Shown in pieces: positions 1 through 7,996 of a stretch of DNA of 64,000 bases. This stretch comes from an uncultured Prevotella sp. Its GTDB lineage: Bacteria; Bacteroidota; Bacteroidia; Bacteroidales; Bacteroidaceae. The notes below the pieces were generated by a model. The model worked only from the letters and a program-made list of their open reading frames with translations, had not been told where the DNA came from and did no database searches. The stretch spans positions 1 to 64,000 of the forward strand of contig CAMIVY010000006.1 of assembly GCA_946402275.1 (NCBI GenBank), given 5' to 3'. The first letter of the stretch is position 1. The number at the start of each line of letters is the position of its first letter. The translations under genes were made by a program, and so were the position numbers.

Positions 1-9
1 AAGCGGATG

Positions 10-40
10 CAAAGGTACGACTATTTTCCGAACTAACAAA
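10..40 (-). promoter_or_regulatory. Bacteroidetes-type promoter of a gene left of the window
   Basis: On the minus strand TTTG (40 to 37) is followed after 19 bases by TACCTTTG (17 to 10). This matches the Bacteroidetes primary-sigma consensus TTTG-N19-TAnnTTTG. It would drive a gene leaving the window at its left edge. Confidence 0.7.
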
Positions 41-70
41 ACTTTTCCAAGAAAAATTTTCATTTTCTGC

Positions 71-108
71 AAAAAAAATTCGAGACTTGACAAATATCAA
101 GCCTCGAA
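71..108 (-). terminator. Intrinsic terminator of the OmpA-like gene
   Basis: On the minus strand a hairpin with arms TTCGAG-x-CTTGA and TCAAG-x-CTCGAA (one internal mismatch, six-base loop) is followed by eight T. It lies about 50 bases after the stop of the OmpA-like lipoprotein gene. Confidence 0.85.
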
Positions 109-156
109 ATAGGGTTACACCTTATTATATATAAGGCAGAGAATTTCAATGAGTGA

Positions 157-996
157 TTACTTACTCTCTTCGGGTGCCTGACCAATGAGGTCCATGAACT
201 CGTCGAGTTTCGGAGTGATGATAATCTGGGTACGACGGTTACGCATCTTTCCCACCTCGGAGGTGTTAGGCTGGAGAGGATTATACTCACCACGACCACC
301 AGCGGTCAGACGCTTGGGATCAACACCGTAGTCGTTCTGCAGAGCCTGAACGACACTGCTAGCACGCAGACAAGAGAGGTCCCAGTTGTTACGGATATTC
401 TCGCGAGAGATAGGCACATTGTCAGTGTTACCCTCTACGAGTACATCGTAGTCCTTGTAGTCCTTGATAATCTTGGCAATCTTCGACAGGGTCTCAGCAG
501 CACGCTTGTTGATCTTGTAGGTGCCGCTCTCGTAGAGCATGTTGTCAGCCAACGAGATATAGACCACGCCTTTGAGCACCTGTACGTCAACCTCCTTCAG
601 CTCTTCCTTAGAAAGTGAACGGGTGAGGTTGTTGGTCAATACCATGTTCAGGGAGTCGCTCTTGGATTTCACCTCTACCAAGTGGCGGATGTACTGGTTA
701 GACTCATTAATCTGGTCAACCAACTTCTCAATGCTGATATTGTTCTGACTAGCATTGGTCAAACTCTTGTCGAGCGACTTCTGCAAGGTAGCATTGGTCT
801 GTTGCACACTGTTCAGCTGTTCCTGAAGACTAGATACGCGAGCGGTAGCAGCAGCCAACTGCTCTTTCGTATCCTGATAATTAGCCTGTAAAGACTTATT
901 TTCTTCCTGACATGCCTGATAGAGTTCTTTCTTCACTCCACAACTGGTCAGCATAAAACCTGCTGCCAGAGCCATCATAAAAACTGATTTTTTCAT
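157..996 (-). CDS. OmpA-family peptidoglycan-associated lipoprotein
   Basis: Predicted 279-residue outer-membrane lipoprotein. It begins MKKSVFMM and has a lipobox ending LTSC near residue 19. Residues about 25-120 are rich in Q, K, E and L and look like a coiled coil or helical spacer. The last 120 residues are an OmpA/MotB domain carrying the typical VEGNTDN, LSCLRAS and NRR motifs that bind peptidoglycan. In the family such proteins anchor the outer membrane to the wall. The start at 996 is preferred over an in-frame ATG at 1044, because that ATG overlaps the TAACTTTG -7 box at 1049-1042. It is a single-gene unit, divergent from purL, with its own terminator. The family is clear; the precise role is not. 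Confidence 0.9.
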   Translation of the reverse strand: MKKSVFMMALAAGFMLTSCGVKKELYQACQEENKSLQANYQDTKEQLAAATARVSSLQEQLNSVQQTNATLQKSLDKSLTNASQNNISIEKLVDQINESNQYIRHLVEVKSKSDSLNMVLTNNLTRSLSKEELKEVDVQVLKGVVYISLADNMLYESGTYKINKRAAETLSKIAKIIKDYKDYDVLVEGNTDNVPISRENIRNNWDLSCLRASSVVQALQNDYGVDPKRLTAGGRGEYNPLQPNTSEVGKMRNRRTQIIITPKLDEFMDLIGQAPEESK

Positions 997-1041
997 TTCT
1001 TTCTTTATTAAATTATTACTATATTCGTCACTTTGACGGTG

Positions 1042-1049
1042 CAAAGTTA
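1042..1049 (-). promoter_or_regulatory. -7 box of the OmpA-like gene
   Basis: TAACTTTG on the minus strand matches TAnnTTTG and lies about 45 bases before the ATG. The -33 element is weak. Confidence 0.6.
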
Positions 1050-1102
1050 ATCATTAGACGCACATTTCGGTCGAAAGTTGCATCAATTTAGATATTTTTA
1101 AG

Positions 1103-1110
1103 TAACTTTG
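1103..1110 (+). promoter_or_regulatory. -7 box of purL
   Basis: TAACTTTG on the plus strand lies 37 bases before the purL ATG, with a TTG at 1078-1080 as a possible -33 element. Confidence 0.65.
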
Positions 1111-1147
1111 CAGCCAAAATTATAATATTAATAAGGTAAAGAAGGAT

Positions 1148-4100
1148 ATGATACTCTTTTTCAAGACTCCACAACAGAGCATTATCGCTACACAAGTGGA
1201 CCACCAACTCAATCAGGAAGAAGTAAAAGAACTGTGCTGGCTTTACGGTGAAGCCGAGCTGTTGGGCGACGAGACGCTAGAAGGTTATTTCGTAGGTCCA
1301 CGCCGCGAAATGGTGACCCCTTGGTCAACCAATGCCGTTGAGATTACACAGAACATGGGTCTTAGCGGCATTTTGCGTATAGAGGAATACTTCCCCGCAG
1401 TTTCGGAGGACGCTGAACACGACGAGATGCTACAGCGTATGTACAAGGGGTTGAACCAGGACATTTTCACGATTAACATCCAGCCAGAGCCCATCAAGTA
1501 TGTCGATAATCTGGAGGAATATAACGAGCAGGAAGGTCTGGCTCTGAGCCCTGAGGAGATAGAGTATCTCCACGGCCTGGAGAAGCAGAACGGTCGCCCC
1601 TTGACGGATTCTGAAATCTTTGGTTTTGCCCAGATCAACTCAGAGCACTGCCGCCACAAGATTTTCGGCGGTACCTTTATCATCGACGGCAAGGAGATGG
1701 AGTCAAGTCTCTTTGCGATGATTAAGAAGACTACACAGGAGAATCCTAACAAGATTCTCTCAGCCTATAAAGATAATGTGGCTTTCGCACAGGGTCCTGT
1801 TGTAGAGCAGTTTGCTCCAAAGGACCAGAGCACCAGCGACTATTTCCAGATAAAGGATATCGAGAGCGTCATCTCGCTGAAGGCTGAGACCCATAACTTC
1901 CCCACTACTGTAGAGCCATTCAACGGTGCCGCTACTGGTACTGGTGGTGAGATTCGCGACCGTATGGGTGGTGGTGTCGGTTCATGGCCTATCGCTGGTA
2001 CGGCTGTTTATATGACAGCCTATCCCAGATTAAGTGAAGAGGGAATAGTGAATAGTGAAAAATTGGCTACCGCCAAAAGAGACTGGGAGGAAATCATGCC
2101 TGCTCGTAAATGGCTGTATCAGACCCCACAGCAGATCCTGACCAAGGCCTCTAACGGCGCTTCTGACTTCGGTAATAAGTTCGGTCAGCCACTGATCTGC
2201 GGTTCTGTGCTGACCTTTGAGCATCAGGAAAAGGGTTGCGACTCAGTCGCAACAAACACTAAATACGCTTACGACAAGGTGATTATGCTGGCTGGCGGTG
2301 TTGGTTACGGCACCAAGCGCGACTGTCTGAAGAAGGAACCCCAGAAGGGCAACAAGATAGTCGTTGTTGGTGGTGATAACTACCGCATCGGCTTGGGTGG
2401 TGGTTCTGTATCGTCGGTAGATACAGGTCGCTATAGTAACGGCATCGAGTTGAATGCCGTTCAGCGTGCCAACCCTGAGATGCAGAAGCGTGCCTACAAC
2501 CTGGTGCGTGCCCTCTGCGAAGAGGATGTGAACCCCGTTGTATCTATCCACGACCACGGTTCTGCCGGTCACTTGAACTGTCTCTCCGAGCTCGTTGAGG
2601 AGTGCGGTGGTGAGATTGATATGACCAAGCTGCCTATTGGCGACAAGACGCTTTCTTCGAAGGAAATCATTGCCAATGAGAGTCAGGAGCGCATGGGTCT
2701 GCTCATCGACGAGAAGCACATCGAACATGTGCGTAAGATTGCCGAACGTGAGCGTGCTCCGCTGTATGTGGTTGGTGAGACTACTGGCGATGCCCACTTC
2801 TCGTTCAAGCAGGGCGATGGCGTGAAGCCTTTCGACCTGGATGTGGCTCAGATGTTCGGTCACTCGCCCAAGACCATCATGAAGGATAATACTGTAGAGC
2901 GCCATTATGAGGATGTGACTTACAGCCAGGATAAGATCAATGAGTATCTGGACCGCGTGCTCCAGTTGGAGGCTGTGGCTTGTAAGGACTGGTTGACCAA
3001 CAAGGTGGACCGTTCTGTGACCGGTAAGATTGCCCGCCAGCAGTGTCAGGGTGAGATTCAGTTGCCTCTGAGCGACTGCGGCGTTGTAGCCCTCGACTAT
3101 CGTGGCGTGAAGGGTATCGCCACCGCGCTTGGTCATGCACCGCAGGCCGGTCTGGCCAATCCTGCTGCCGGTTCTGTGCTGTCTGTTGCCGAGGCACTGA
3201 CCAACATCGTTTGGGCACCTCTGGCTGAGGGCATGGATTCACTTTCGTTGAGTGCCAACTGGATGTGGCCCTGCCGCTCGCAGGAGGGTGAGGATGCCCG
3301 TTTGTATGAAGGTGTGAAGGCGTTGAGCGATTTCTGCTGCGACCTGCATATCAACGTACCTACAGGTAAGGACTCTTTGTCTCTCTCACAGCAGTATCCT
3401 AACGGCGAGAAGATTATCTCTCCAGGAACCGTCATCGTATCGGCTGGTGGTGAGGTTTCAGATATCAAGAAGGTGGTAAGCCCCGTCTTGGTGAACGATA
3501 AGAACGCATCCATCTATCATATCGACTTCTCGTTCGACGAGCAGCGCCTGGGTGGTTCTGCCTTTGCCCAGAGTCTTGGCAAGGTGGGCGACGATGTGCC
3601 TACCGTGAAGAACGCCGAGTACTTCGCCGATGCCTTCATGGCCGTTCAGCAGATGATTGAGAAGGGTTGGATTATGGCTGGTCACGATATCTCTGCCGGT
3701 GGTCTGATTACCACTCTGTTGGAGATGTGCTTCGCCAACCAGAAGGGCGGTCTGCATATCAACCTACACGACATCTGCAAGGATGGCGACATAGTGAAGG
3801 CCCTATTTGCAGAGAACCCCGGTGTGGTTATCGAAGTAAGCGACGAGCACAAACAGGAGTTCAAGGACTTCATGGAGGAGCAGGGTGTTGGTTATGCCAA
3901 GATTGGTTATCCTGTTGAGAATAGCCGCAGCATCGTGGTGAAGGCTGGCGACAAGGAGCTGACCTTCGATATCGATGCGCTGCGCGACACATGGTATAAG
4001 ACATCATACCTCCTTGACCGCAAGCAGAGCTTCAACGGCAAGGCCAAGGAACGTTTCGAGAACTACAAGAAGCAGCCTATCGAAATGAAGTTCAACAAGG

Positions 4101-4933
4101 ACTTCACGGGTAAGCTGAGCCAGTACGGTATCTCTGCCGATCGCCGTCAGCCATCTGGCATCAAGGCTGCGATTATCCGCGAGAAGGGTACCAATGGTGA
4201 GCGTGAGATGGCTTACTGTCTGTATTTGGCCGGTTTCGACGTGAAAGACGTAATGATGACCGACCTGATCAGTGGTCGTGAGACACTCGAGGATATCAAC
4301 ATGATTGTGTTCTGCGGTGGCTTCTCTAACTCCGACGTGCTGGGCTCAGCGAAGGGTTGGGCTGGCGCCTTCCTCTTCAACCCCAAGGCCAAGGAGGCAC
4401 TTGATAAGTTCTATGCCCGCAAGGACACCCTGTCACTGGGTATCTGTAACGGTTGTCAGCTGATGGTTGAACTGGGACTCTGCGAAAATGAGAAATTAGA
4501 AATGAGTAATGAGAAATGTCGTCCACGCATGCTTCACAACGATTCGCACAAGTTCGAGTCGGAGTTCATCTCGTTGAGCATCCCTCAGAACAACAGCGTG
4601 ATGTTCGGTTCGCTGAGCGGCAACAAGCTCGGCCTGTGGGTAGCCCACGGAGAGGGCAAGTTCCATCTGCCCGAGGCTGAAGACAAATACAATGTGATTG
4701 CCAAGTATAACTATCACGGCTATCCCGCCAACCCCAACGGCTCCGACTACGATGTCGCAGGCATCTGCTCGGCTGACGGCCGCCACCTGTGCATGATGCC
4801 TCACTTGGAGCGTGCCGTATTCCCCTGGCAGAACGCATGGTATCCTGCTAACCGTCGCAATGATGAGGTAACACCTTGGATTGAGGCCTTCGTCAATGCC
4901 CGCAAGTGGGTGGAGGAGAGAGTTAAGAGTTAA
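1148..4933 (+). CDS. purL: Phosphoribosylformylglycinamidine synthase (single-chain, large type)
   Basis: This is the fourth step of de novo purine synthesis: FGAR, glutamine and ATP give FGAM in the cytosol. At 1261 residues it has the usual length of the fused form: an N-terminal PurS-like part, two AIRS-like synthase halves (motifs KAETHNFPT and SNGASDFGNKFG in the first, GKDSLS in the second) and a C-terminal class-I glutaminase. The glutaminase nucleophile is Cys1100 in GICNGCQ, with a His in the PHLERAVFP motif. Two short in-frame insertions look foreign. Residues about 296-308 (after YPRL) and 1114-1124 (after LGLC) are encoded by tandem 7-mers, at places where relatives have short loops. 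The stop codon also lies inside a third 7-mer array that runs up to the next gene. The start at 1148 fits the promoter at 1103-1110. Two chromate-transporter genes follow and may be cotranscribed. Confidence 0.97.
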   Translation: MILFFKTPQQSIIATQVDHQLNQEEVKELCWLYGEAELLGDETLEGYFVGPRREMVTPWSTNAVEITQNMGLSGILRIEEYFPAVSEDAEHDEMLQRMYKGLNQDIFTINIQPEPIKYVDNLEEYNEQEGLALSPEEIEYLHGLEKQNGRPLTDSEIFGFAQINSEHCRHKIFGGTFIIDGKEMESSLFAMIKKTTQENPNKILSAYKDNVAFAQGPVVEQFAPKDQSTSDYFQIKDIESVISLKAETHNFPTTVEPFNGAATGTGGEIRDRMGGGVGSWPIAGTAVYMTAYPRLSEEGIVNSEKLATAKRDWEEIMPARKWLYQTPQQILTKASNGASDFGNKFGQPLICGSVLTFEHQEKGCDSVATNTKYAYDKVIMLAGGVGYGTKRDCLKKEPQKGNKIVVVGGDNYRIGLGGGSVSSVDTGRYSNGIELNAVQRANPEMQKRAYNLVRALCEEDVNPVVSIHDHGSAGHLNCLSELVEECGGEIDMTKLPIGDKTLSSKEIIANESQERMGLLIDEKHIEHVRKIAERERAPLYVVGETTGDAHFSFKQGDGVKPFDLDVAQMFGHSPKTIMKDNTVERHYEDVTYSQDKINEYLDRVLQLEAVACKDWLTNKVDRSVTGKIARQQCQGEIQLPLSDCGVVALDYRGVKGIATALGHAPQAGLANPAAGSVLSVAEALTNIVWAPLAEGMDSLSLSANWMWPCRSQEGEDARLYEGVKALSDFCCDLHINVPTGKDSLSLSQQYPNGEKIISPGTVIVSAGGEVSDIKKVVSPVLVNDKNASIYHIDFSFDEQRLGGSAFAQSLGKVGDDVPTVKNAEYFADAFMAVQQMIEKGWIMAGHDISAGGLITTLLEMCFANQKGGLHINLHDICKDGDIVKALFAENPGVVIEVSDEHKQEFKDFMEEQGVGYAKIGYPVENSRSIVVKAGDKELTFDIDALRDTWYKTSYLLDRKQSFNGKAKERFENYKKQPIEMKFNKDFTGKLSQYGISADRRQPSGIKAAIIREKGTNGEREMAYCLYLAGFDVKDVMMTDLISGRETLEDINMIVFCGGFSNSDVLGSAKGWAGAFLFNPKAKEALDKFYARKDTLSLGICNGCQLMVELGLCENEKLEMSNEKCRPRMLHNDSHKFESEFISLSIPQNNSVMFGSLSGNKLGLWVAHGEGKFHLPEAEDKYNVIAKYNYHGYPANPNGSDYDVAGICSADGRHLCMMPHLERAVFPWQNAWYPANRRNDEVTPWIEAFVNARKWVEERVKS
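2032..2076 (+). repeat. In-frame 7-mer array inside purL (AGTGAAK type) with tail
   Basis: About four units close to AGTGAAK (AGTGAAG, AGGGAAT, AGTGAAT, AGTGAAA) are followed by the tail AATTGGCTACCGCCA. The tail recurs after the arrays at 37925 and, diverged, at 57085. The reading frame is kept. Confidence 0.8.
4487..4518 (+). repeat. In-frame 7-mer array inside purL (AATGAGA type)
   Basis: Units AATGAGA, AATTAGA, AATGAGT and AATGAGA encode the residues NEKLEMSNEK between the glutaminase nucleophile region and the conserved MLHNDSHKF segment. Confidence 0.8.
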
Positions 4934-4980
4934 GAGTTGACAGTTGACAGTTGAGAGTTGACAGTTGAGAGTTGACAGTT
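4918..4980 (+). repeat. 7-mer array spanning the purL stop and the gap to the next gene
   Basis: Eight to nine units of AGTTAAG, AGTTGAC or AGTTGAG run from the last purL codons to four bases before the next ATG. The purL stop codon is part of the array. Confidence 0.9.
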
Positions 4981-4983
4981 ATT

Positions 4984-5523
4984 ATGAACAATAAACTCTA
5001 TTGGGAATCGTTTCGAACCTTCTTTAAGATTGGCATGTTCACCCTCGGGGGTGGATATGCCATGATTCCGATTATCGAGGAAGAGGTGGTGAACCGCCAC
5101 AAGTGGGTCCGCAAGGAAGAGATGCTCGACCTGATAGCCATCGCCCAAAGCTGCCCGGGTGTCTTCGCCATCAACATCGCCATCTTCATCGGCTACAAGC
5201 TAAACAAGGTGCGCGGAGCCATCGCCACCACGCTGGGCACTGCCCTACCCTCGTTTATGATTATCCTTATCATCGCCATGTTCTTCAAGCAGTTCGAGGA
5301 CAATGCGGTGGTGGCCGCCATGTTCCGAGGCATCCGTCCTGCCGTGGTGGCACTGATAGCCGTACCCACCTTCAACCTGGGCAGACGCGCTGAATTGAAC
5401 AAGTTCACCATTTGGATTCCCGTCATCTCCGCACTGGCCATCTGGGCCTTGGGCGTCTCACCCATCTGGATTATCATCGTGGCAGGAATCGGCGGTTACA
5501 TTTACGGGAGGATTGCCTTATGA
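4984..5523 (+). CDS. Chromate transporter family protein, first half
   Basis: This 179-residue membrane protein of the CHR (ChrA) family is a short, single-domain form. The motif GGGYAMIP lies near residue 22 and CPGVFAINIA near residue 55, followed by several hydrophobic segments. Short CHR proteins usually work as pairs encoded side by side, as here with the next gene (ATGA overlap at 5520-5523). The ATG at 4984 is chosen over a TTG twelve bases upstream, which lies in the repeat array. The family name comes from chromate-resistance proteins; in an anaerobe the natural substrate may be another oxyanion. Confidence 0.9.
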   Translation: MNNKLYWESFRTFFKIGMFTLGGGYAMIPIIEEEVVNRHKWVRKEEMLDLIAIAQSCPGVFAINIAIFIGYKLNKVRGAIATTLGTALPSFMIILIIAMFFKQFEDNAVVAAMFRGIRPAVVALIAVPTFNLGRRAELNKFTIWIPVISALAIWALGVSPIWIIIVAGIGGYIYGRIAL

Positions 5524-6095
5524 TATTCCTAAGCCTATTCTACACATTCTTCATGATAGGCCTCTTCGGTTTCGGAGGCGGCTATGGCATGCTGTCGCTC
5601 ATCCAGAACGAGACCGTTGAGCACTGGCACTGGCTGACCTCATCGGAATTCACCGACATCGTAGCCATCTCGCAGATGACGCCCGGTCCTATCGGCATCA
5701 ACTCAGCCACCTATTGCGGCTACACGGCCGTCTTCAAGTGCTACAACAGTCACCTCATGGGCATCCTGGGTTCTGCCACAGCCACCTTCGCCCTGGTATT
5801 GCCATCGCTGATACTGATGGTGCTCATCAGCAAGATGTTCATGAAGTACATGCACCACCACTCGGTCGAGTCGGTATTCCGCGGTCTGCGCCCCGCCGTT
5901 GTCGGACTGCTGGCCGCAGCCACGCTGTTGCTGATGACCCCCGACAACTTCTCCACGCCATCCGCCAACCCGTGGCAGTTCTGCATCAGCTGCTTCCTCT
6001 TCCTTGCCGCCTTCGTGGGTGTGAAGTTCGTCAAGGTCAACCCCATCCGCATGATACTCTATTGTGCCGTAGCAGGACTGGTGCTGCTCTTCTGA
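5520..6095 (+). CDS. Chromate transporter family protein, second half
   Basis: A 191-residue partner of the preceding CHR protein. It starts at the ATG of the ATGA overlap, giving MIFLSLFYTFF. FGFGGGYGML near residue 20 and MTPGPIGINSATY near residue 57 are the CHR-domain signatures, and four to five hydrophobic segments follow. Translation is probably coupled to the upstream half. Its last codons overlap one copy of a 35-bp duplication shared with the 3' end of the convergent HU-like gene. Confidence 0.9.
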   Translation: MIFLSLFYTFFMIGLFGFGGGYGMLSLIQNETVEHWHWLTSSEFTDIVAISQMTPGPIGINSATYCGYTAVFKCYNSHLMGILGSATATFALVLPSLILMVLISKMFMKYMHHHSVESVFRGLRPAVVGLLAAATLLLMTPDNFSTPSANPWQFCISCFLFLAAFVGVKFVKVNPIRMILYCAVAGLVLLF

Positions 6096-6165
6096 TTCAG
6101 TCCCGCCACGTAGCCACTGGACCGTTGCTACTCTTCTTCTTCCGTCCCACCACGCAACCACTGGA
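6087..6165. repeat. Diverged 44-bp-period duplication at convergent gene ends
   Basis: The 35-base segments 6087-6121 and 6131-6165 agree at about 29 positions, offset by 44 bases. On the minus strand one copy encodes the HU-like tail QWLRGGTEEEE. The other would encode QWLRGGTESEE in another frame, and it overlaps the 3' end of the second chromate-transporter gene. Confidence 0.75.
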
Positions 6166-6532
6166 GGGAGGCACCGCCGACCGCCTGCTGCAGCCCGCGC
6201 GCCGGACGGTAGAAAAGCGAGGGGCGCAGCCGCTCCAACCGCAAGTCCTCAGCCCGTTCAGCCCATCCGCTGTTGCAACTGGGATAGAGCGTCCCCAGCG
6301 GACCCAGGTCAACGATGTACCCCTGACGGAGCATCTCGCTGGCCGTCTCCATACAGATTTCCAGCGACATGCGCATTTCAGCCTGATGGACGGTAGTATT
6401 GCTGCTTGCCCGTTCGGCAATCTCGTCAAAACCCATCCTGCCGTTTGTCACCACACGTGTGCAATAGCCCATCGCCTTGGTTGACGGATTCACGTGCTTA
6501 ATCCGCGCCACTTTCAGTTTCATCTTTGCCAT
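6128..6532 (-). CDS. HU-like DNA-binding protein
   Basis: This 134-residue protein resembles the Bacteroidales HU-related (histone-like) family, which starts with a short extension and has an HU fold with helices near residues 35-65. The motif LGPLGTLYPS matches the beta-arm entry of that family. The C-terminal tail (about residues 100-134) is arginine-rich, then acidic (GGTEEEE). Such proteins are likely nucleoid-associated. The gene has a good promoter at 6684-6715. A set of four evenly spaced ATTGCAAT palindromes lies between promoter and start codon, which suggests control at that site, perhaps by the protein itself (inference). Confidence 0.8.
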   Translation of the reverse strand: MAKMKLKVARIKHVNPSTKAMGYCTRVVTNGRMGFDEIAERASSNTTVHQAEMRMSLEICMETASEMLRQGYIVDLGPLGTLYPSCNSGWAERAEDLRLERLRPSLFYRPARGLQQAVGGASLQWLRGGTEEEE

Positions 6533-6585
6533 AATCTCTTATCATCATGTTAAATTCATAAATTCACCACGTCCGGTTCAAAAAA

Positions 6586-6663
6586 CCATTGCAATCAATC
6601 TTGAAATCCATTGCAATCAATTCACAAATCCATTGCAATCGATTTTGATTTCATTGCAATCAT
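6586..6663 (-). repeat. Four ATTGCAAT palindromes with 21-22 bp spacing in the HU-like gene leader
   Basis: ATTGCAAT occurs at 6588, 6610, 6632 and 6653, inside a tandem unit close to CCATTGCAATCAATNN. The period of 22, 22 and 21 bp is two helical turns, so all sites face the same side of the DNA. They lie downstream of the predicted transcription start and upstream of the ATG at 6532. Confidence 0.9.
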
Positions 6664-6683
6664 TTTATAATTCGACCGCGGTG

Positions 6684-6715
6684 CAAAGATAAAAAATTGC
6701 GCGAGAACATGCAAA
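6684..6715 (-). promoter_or_regulatory. Promoter of the HU-like gene
   Basis: On the minus strand TTTG (6715 to 6712), 20 bases, then TATCTTTG (6691 to 6684). The predicted start near 6677 gives a leader of about 145 bases carrying the four palindromes. Confidence 0.8.
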
Positions 6716-6827
6716 CTTTTCGCCCATAAATTTCCAACTGCGCCCGTCCACCCTGACATATACGCAAAAAACTGCGCCCCCCGAAAAGGGAGCGCAGCTT
6801 TTATTGACTGATTAAATTTCTCGAAGA

Positions 6828-7415
6828 TTAGAGAGCGAACTTGTAACCAACAGAGAACATGAATACGCTGTTGTGGCTCTTCTTGTCACGAGTGTCATCC
6901 TTGAAGGTATTGGTCAGACCCCAGTTGTAACGAGCATCGAATACGAAGTTAGCATACTCGTAAGAAAGACCGATGGGAATTGACAGCTGAACCTTGTTGC
7001 AAGCATCCTTGATGTCACCATCTACTGCGATACCGCCATTAGAATACTTCTCCTTAGCTCTTACCAGGAAACCAGGCTGAAGACCAACCTTTACAGCAAA
7101 GCCCTTGAACAGATAAGCATTAGCCAGGATGGGGATGTTGATATAGTCAAGGTTTGTCTTGAAATCAGAATTGTCCTTGTTCTTGCAACCTTCCATAGAG
7201 TAAAGAACACCACCAGTGATACCGAAGGTCTCAGTGATACCATACTCAGCCTCAACACCAGCAGCAACACCTACCTTAATCTTACCATCATTGTTGGTGA
7301 TGTTAGCAAGGTTCAGACCAACCATTGGTTTCAGAGTGAACTGACCAACCTCGTTCTGAGCGCTAGCGCTCAATGTGGCTACCATCATGGCAGCAATCAT
7401 CAAAATCTTTTTCAT
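6828..7415 (-). CDS. Outer-membrane beta-barrel (porin-like) protein
   Basis: A 195-residue secreted protein with signal peptide MKKILMIAAMMVATLSASAQ. The mature part has alternating hydrophobic/aromatic strands (such as KPMVGLNLANI, SIPIGLSYEY, FDARYNWGL) and ends in VGYKFAL, an aromatic C-terminal signature of beta barrels. This fits the small eight-stranded outer-membrane beta-barrel families of Bacteroidetes. Its function is unknown; related proteins are often abundant surface proteins. It stands alone with its own promoter. Confidence 0.85.
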   Translation of the reverse strand: MKKILMIAAMMVATLSASAQNEVGQFTLKPMVGLNLANITNNDGKIKVGVAAGVEAEYGITETFGITGGVLYSMEGCKNKDNSDFKTNLDYINIPILANAYLFKGFAVKVGLQPGFLVRAKEKYSNGGIAVDGDIKDACNKVQLSIPIGLSYEYANFVFDARYNWGLTNTFKDDTRDKKSHNSVFMFSVGYKFAL

Positions 7416-7476
7416 AATTCTTTAGTCTTTGTTAATAAATAAGGTGTTTCCACCCAGTTAATTTTAAATACCGCTG

Positions 7477-7507
7477 CAAAGATATGTTTTTTTCTAATAC
7501 GATGCAA
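7477..7507 (-). promoter_or_regulatory. Promoter of the beta-barrel gene
   Basis: On the minus strand TTGC (7507 to 7504), about 19 bases, then TATCTTTG (7484 to 7477), about 60 bases before the ATG. Confidence 0.75.
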
Positions 7508-7569
7508 GTTTTTTGATAAAAATTTTTAATGTGTTCGTGCACATTCTTAATTTATGTCAATTCAGTACC

Positions 7570-7950
7570 CTATTTATGCTTAAAATAGTAGTCAACAGCG
7601 CGACGGATATTCTCCTTCATGGCGTCGGAGGTAAACGTAGCACCTGTGACACCATCTACTTCGGGCACTACACCCTTCTTGACGTTGGCACCCTCGTACT
7701 TGGGCAGCATGCCTTTCTTCACCTTTGCCACATATTTAGGACCATCGAGCGTCTTCAGGGGCACTATTTTCACTATTTTATTCTTCTTGATATACACTTC
7801 AACAGGTGTGGGACCATTATATCCCTCCACATCCTGAGCCAAAGTAGTGGTGTTTACGATATAAGTGCCATCCTTTTCCTTCTTCATCACGTCGTCTGCC
7901 TGGGCGGACATAGCACCCAGCAACATAAAAGCTAATAATACCTTTTTCAT
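7570..7950 (-). CDS. Exported FMN-binding domain protein
   Basis: This 126-residue protein begins MKKVLLAFMLLGAMSAQA, a signal peptide, followed by one FMN-binding domain (NqrC/RnfG-type fold). The motif VTGATFTS (about residues 101-108) matches the flavinylation signature in which a Thr carries FMN covalently through a phosphoester. Proteins of this kind take part in extracytosolic electron transfer. The start at 7950 is preferred to an upstream in-frame ATG at 8010, because it begins the signal peptide. It lies 46 bases after the GH127 gene and is probably cotranscribed with it, although a redox protein next to a glycosidase is unexpected. No ApbE flavin transferase is seen in the window. 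Confidence 0.85.
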   Translation of the reverse strand: MKKVLLAFMLLGAMSAQADDVMKKEKDGTYIVNTTTLAQDVEGYNGPTPVEVYIKKNKIVKIVPLKTLDGPKYVAKVKKGMLPKYEGANVKKGVVPEVDGVTGATFTSDAMKENIRRAVDYYFKHK

Positions 7951-7996
7951 TGTTATATAAAAATATTGTGTTCTATCTTTTTCGTCTGCAAAGCCA

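Noticed and set aside
2243..3136. Minus-strand frame of 297 codons inside purL
   Set aside because: It is a shadow of highly conserved purL sequence, with no promoter or motif.
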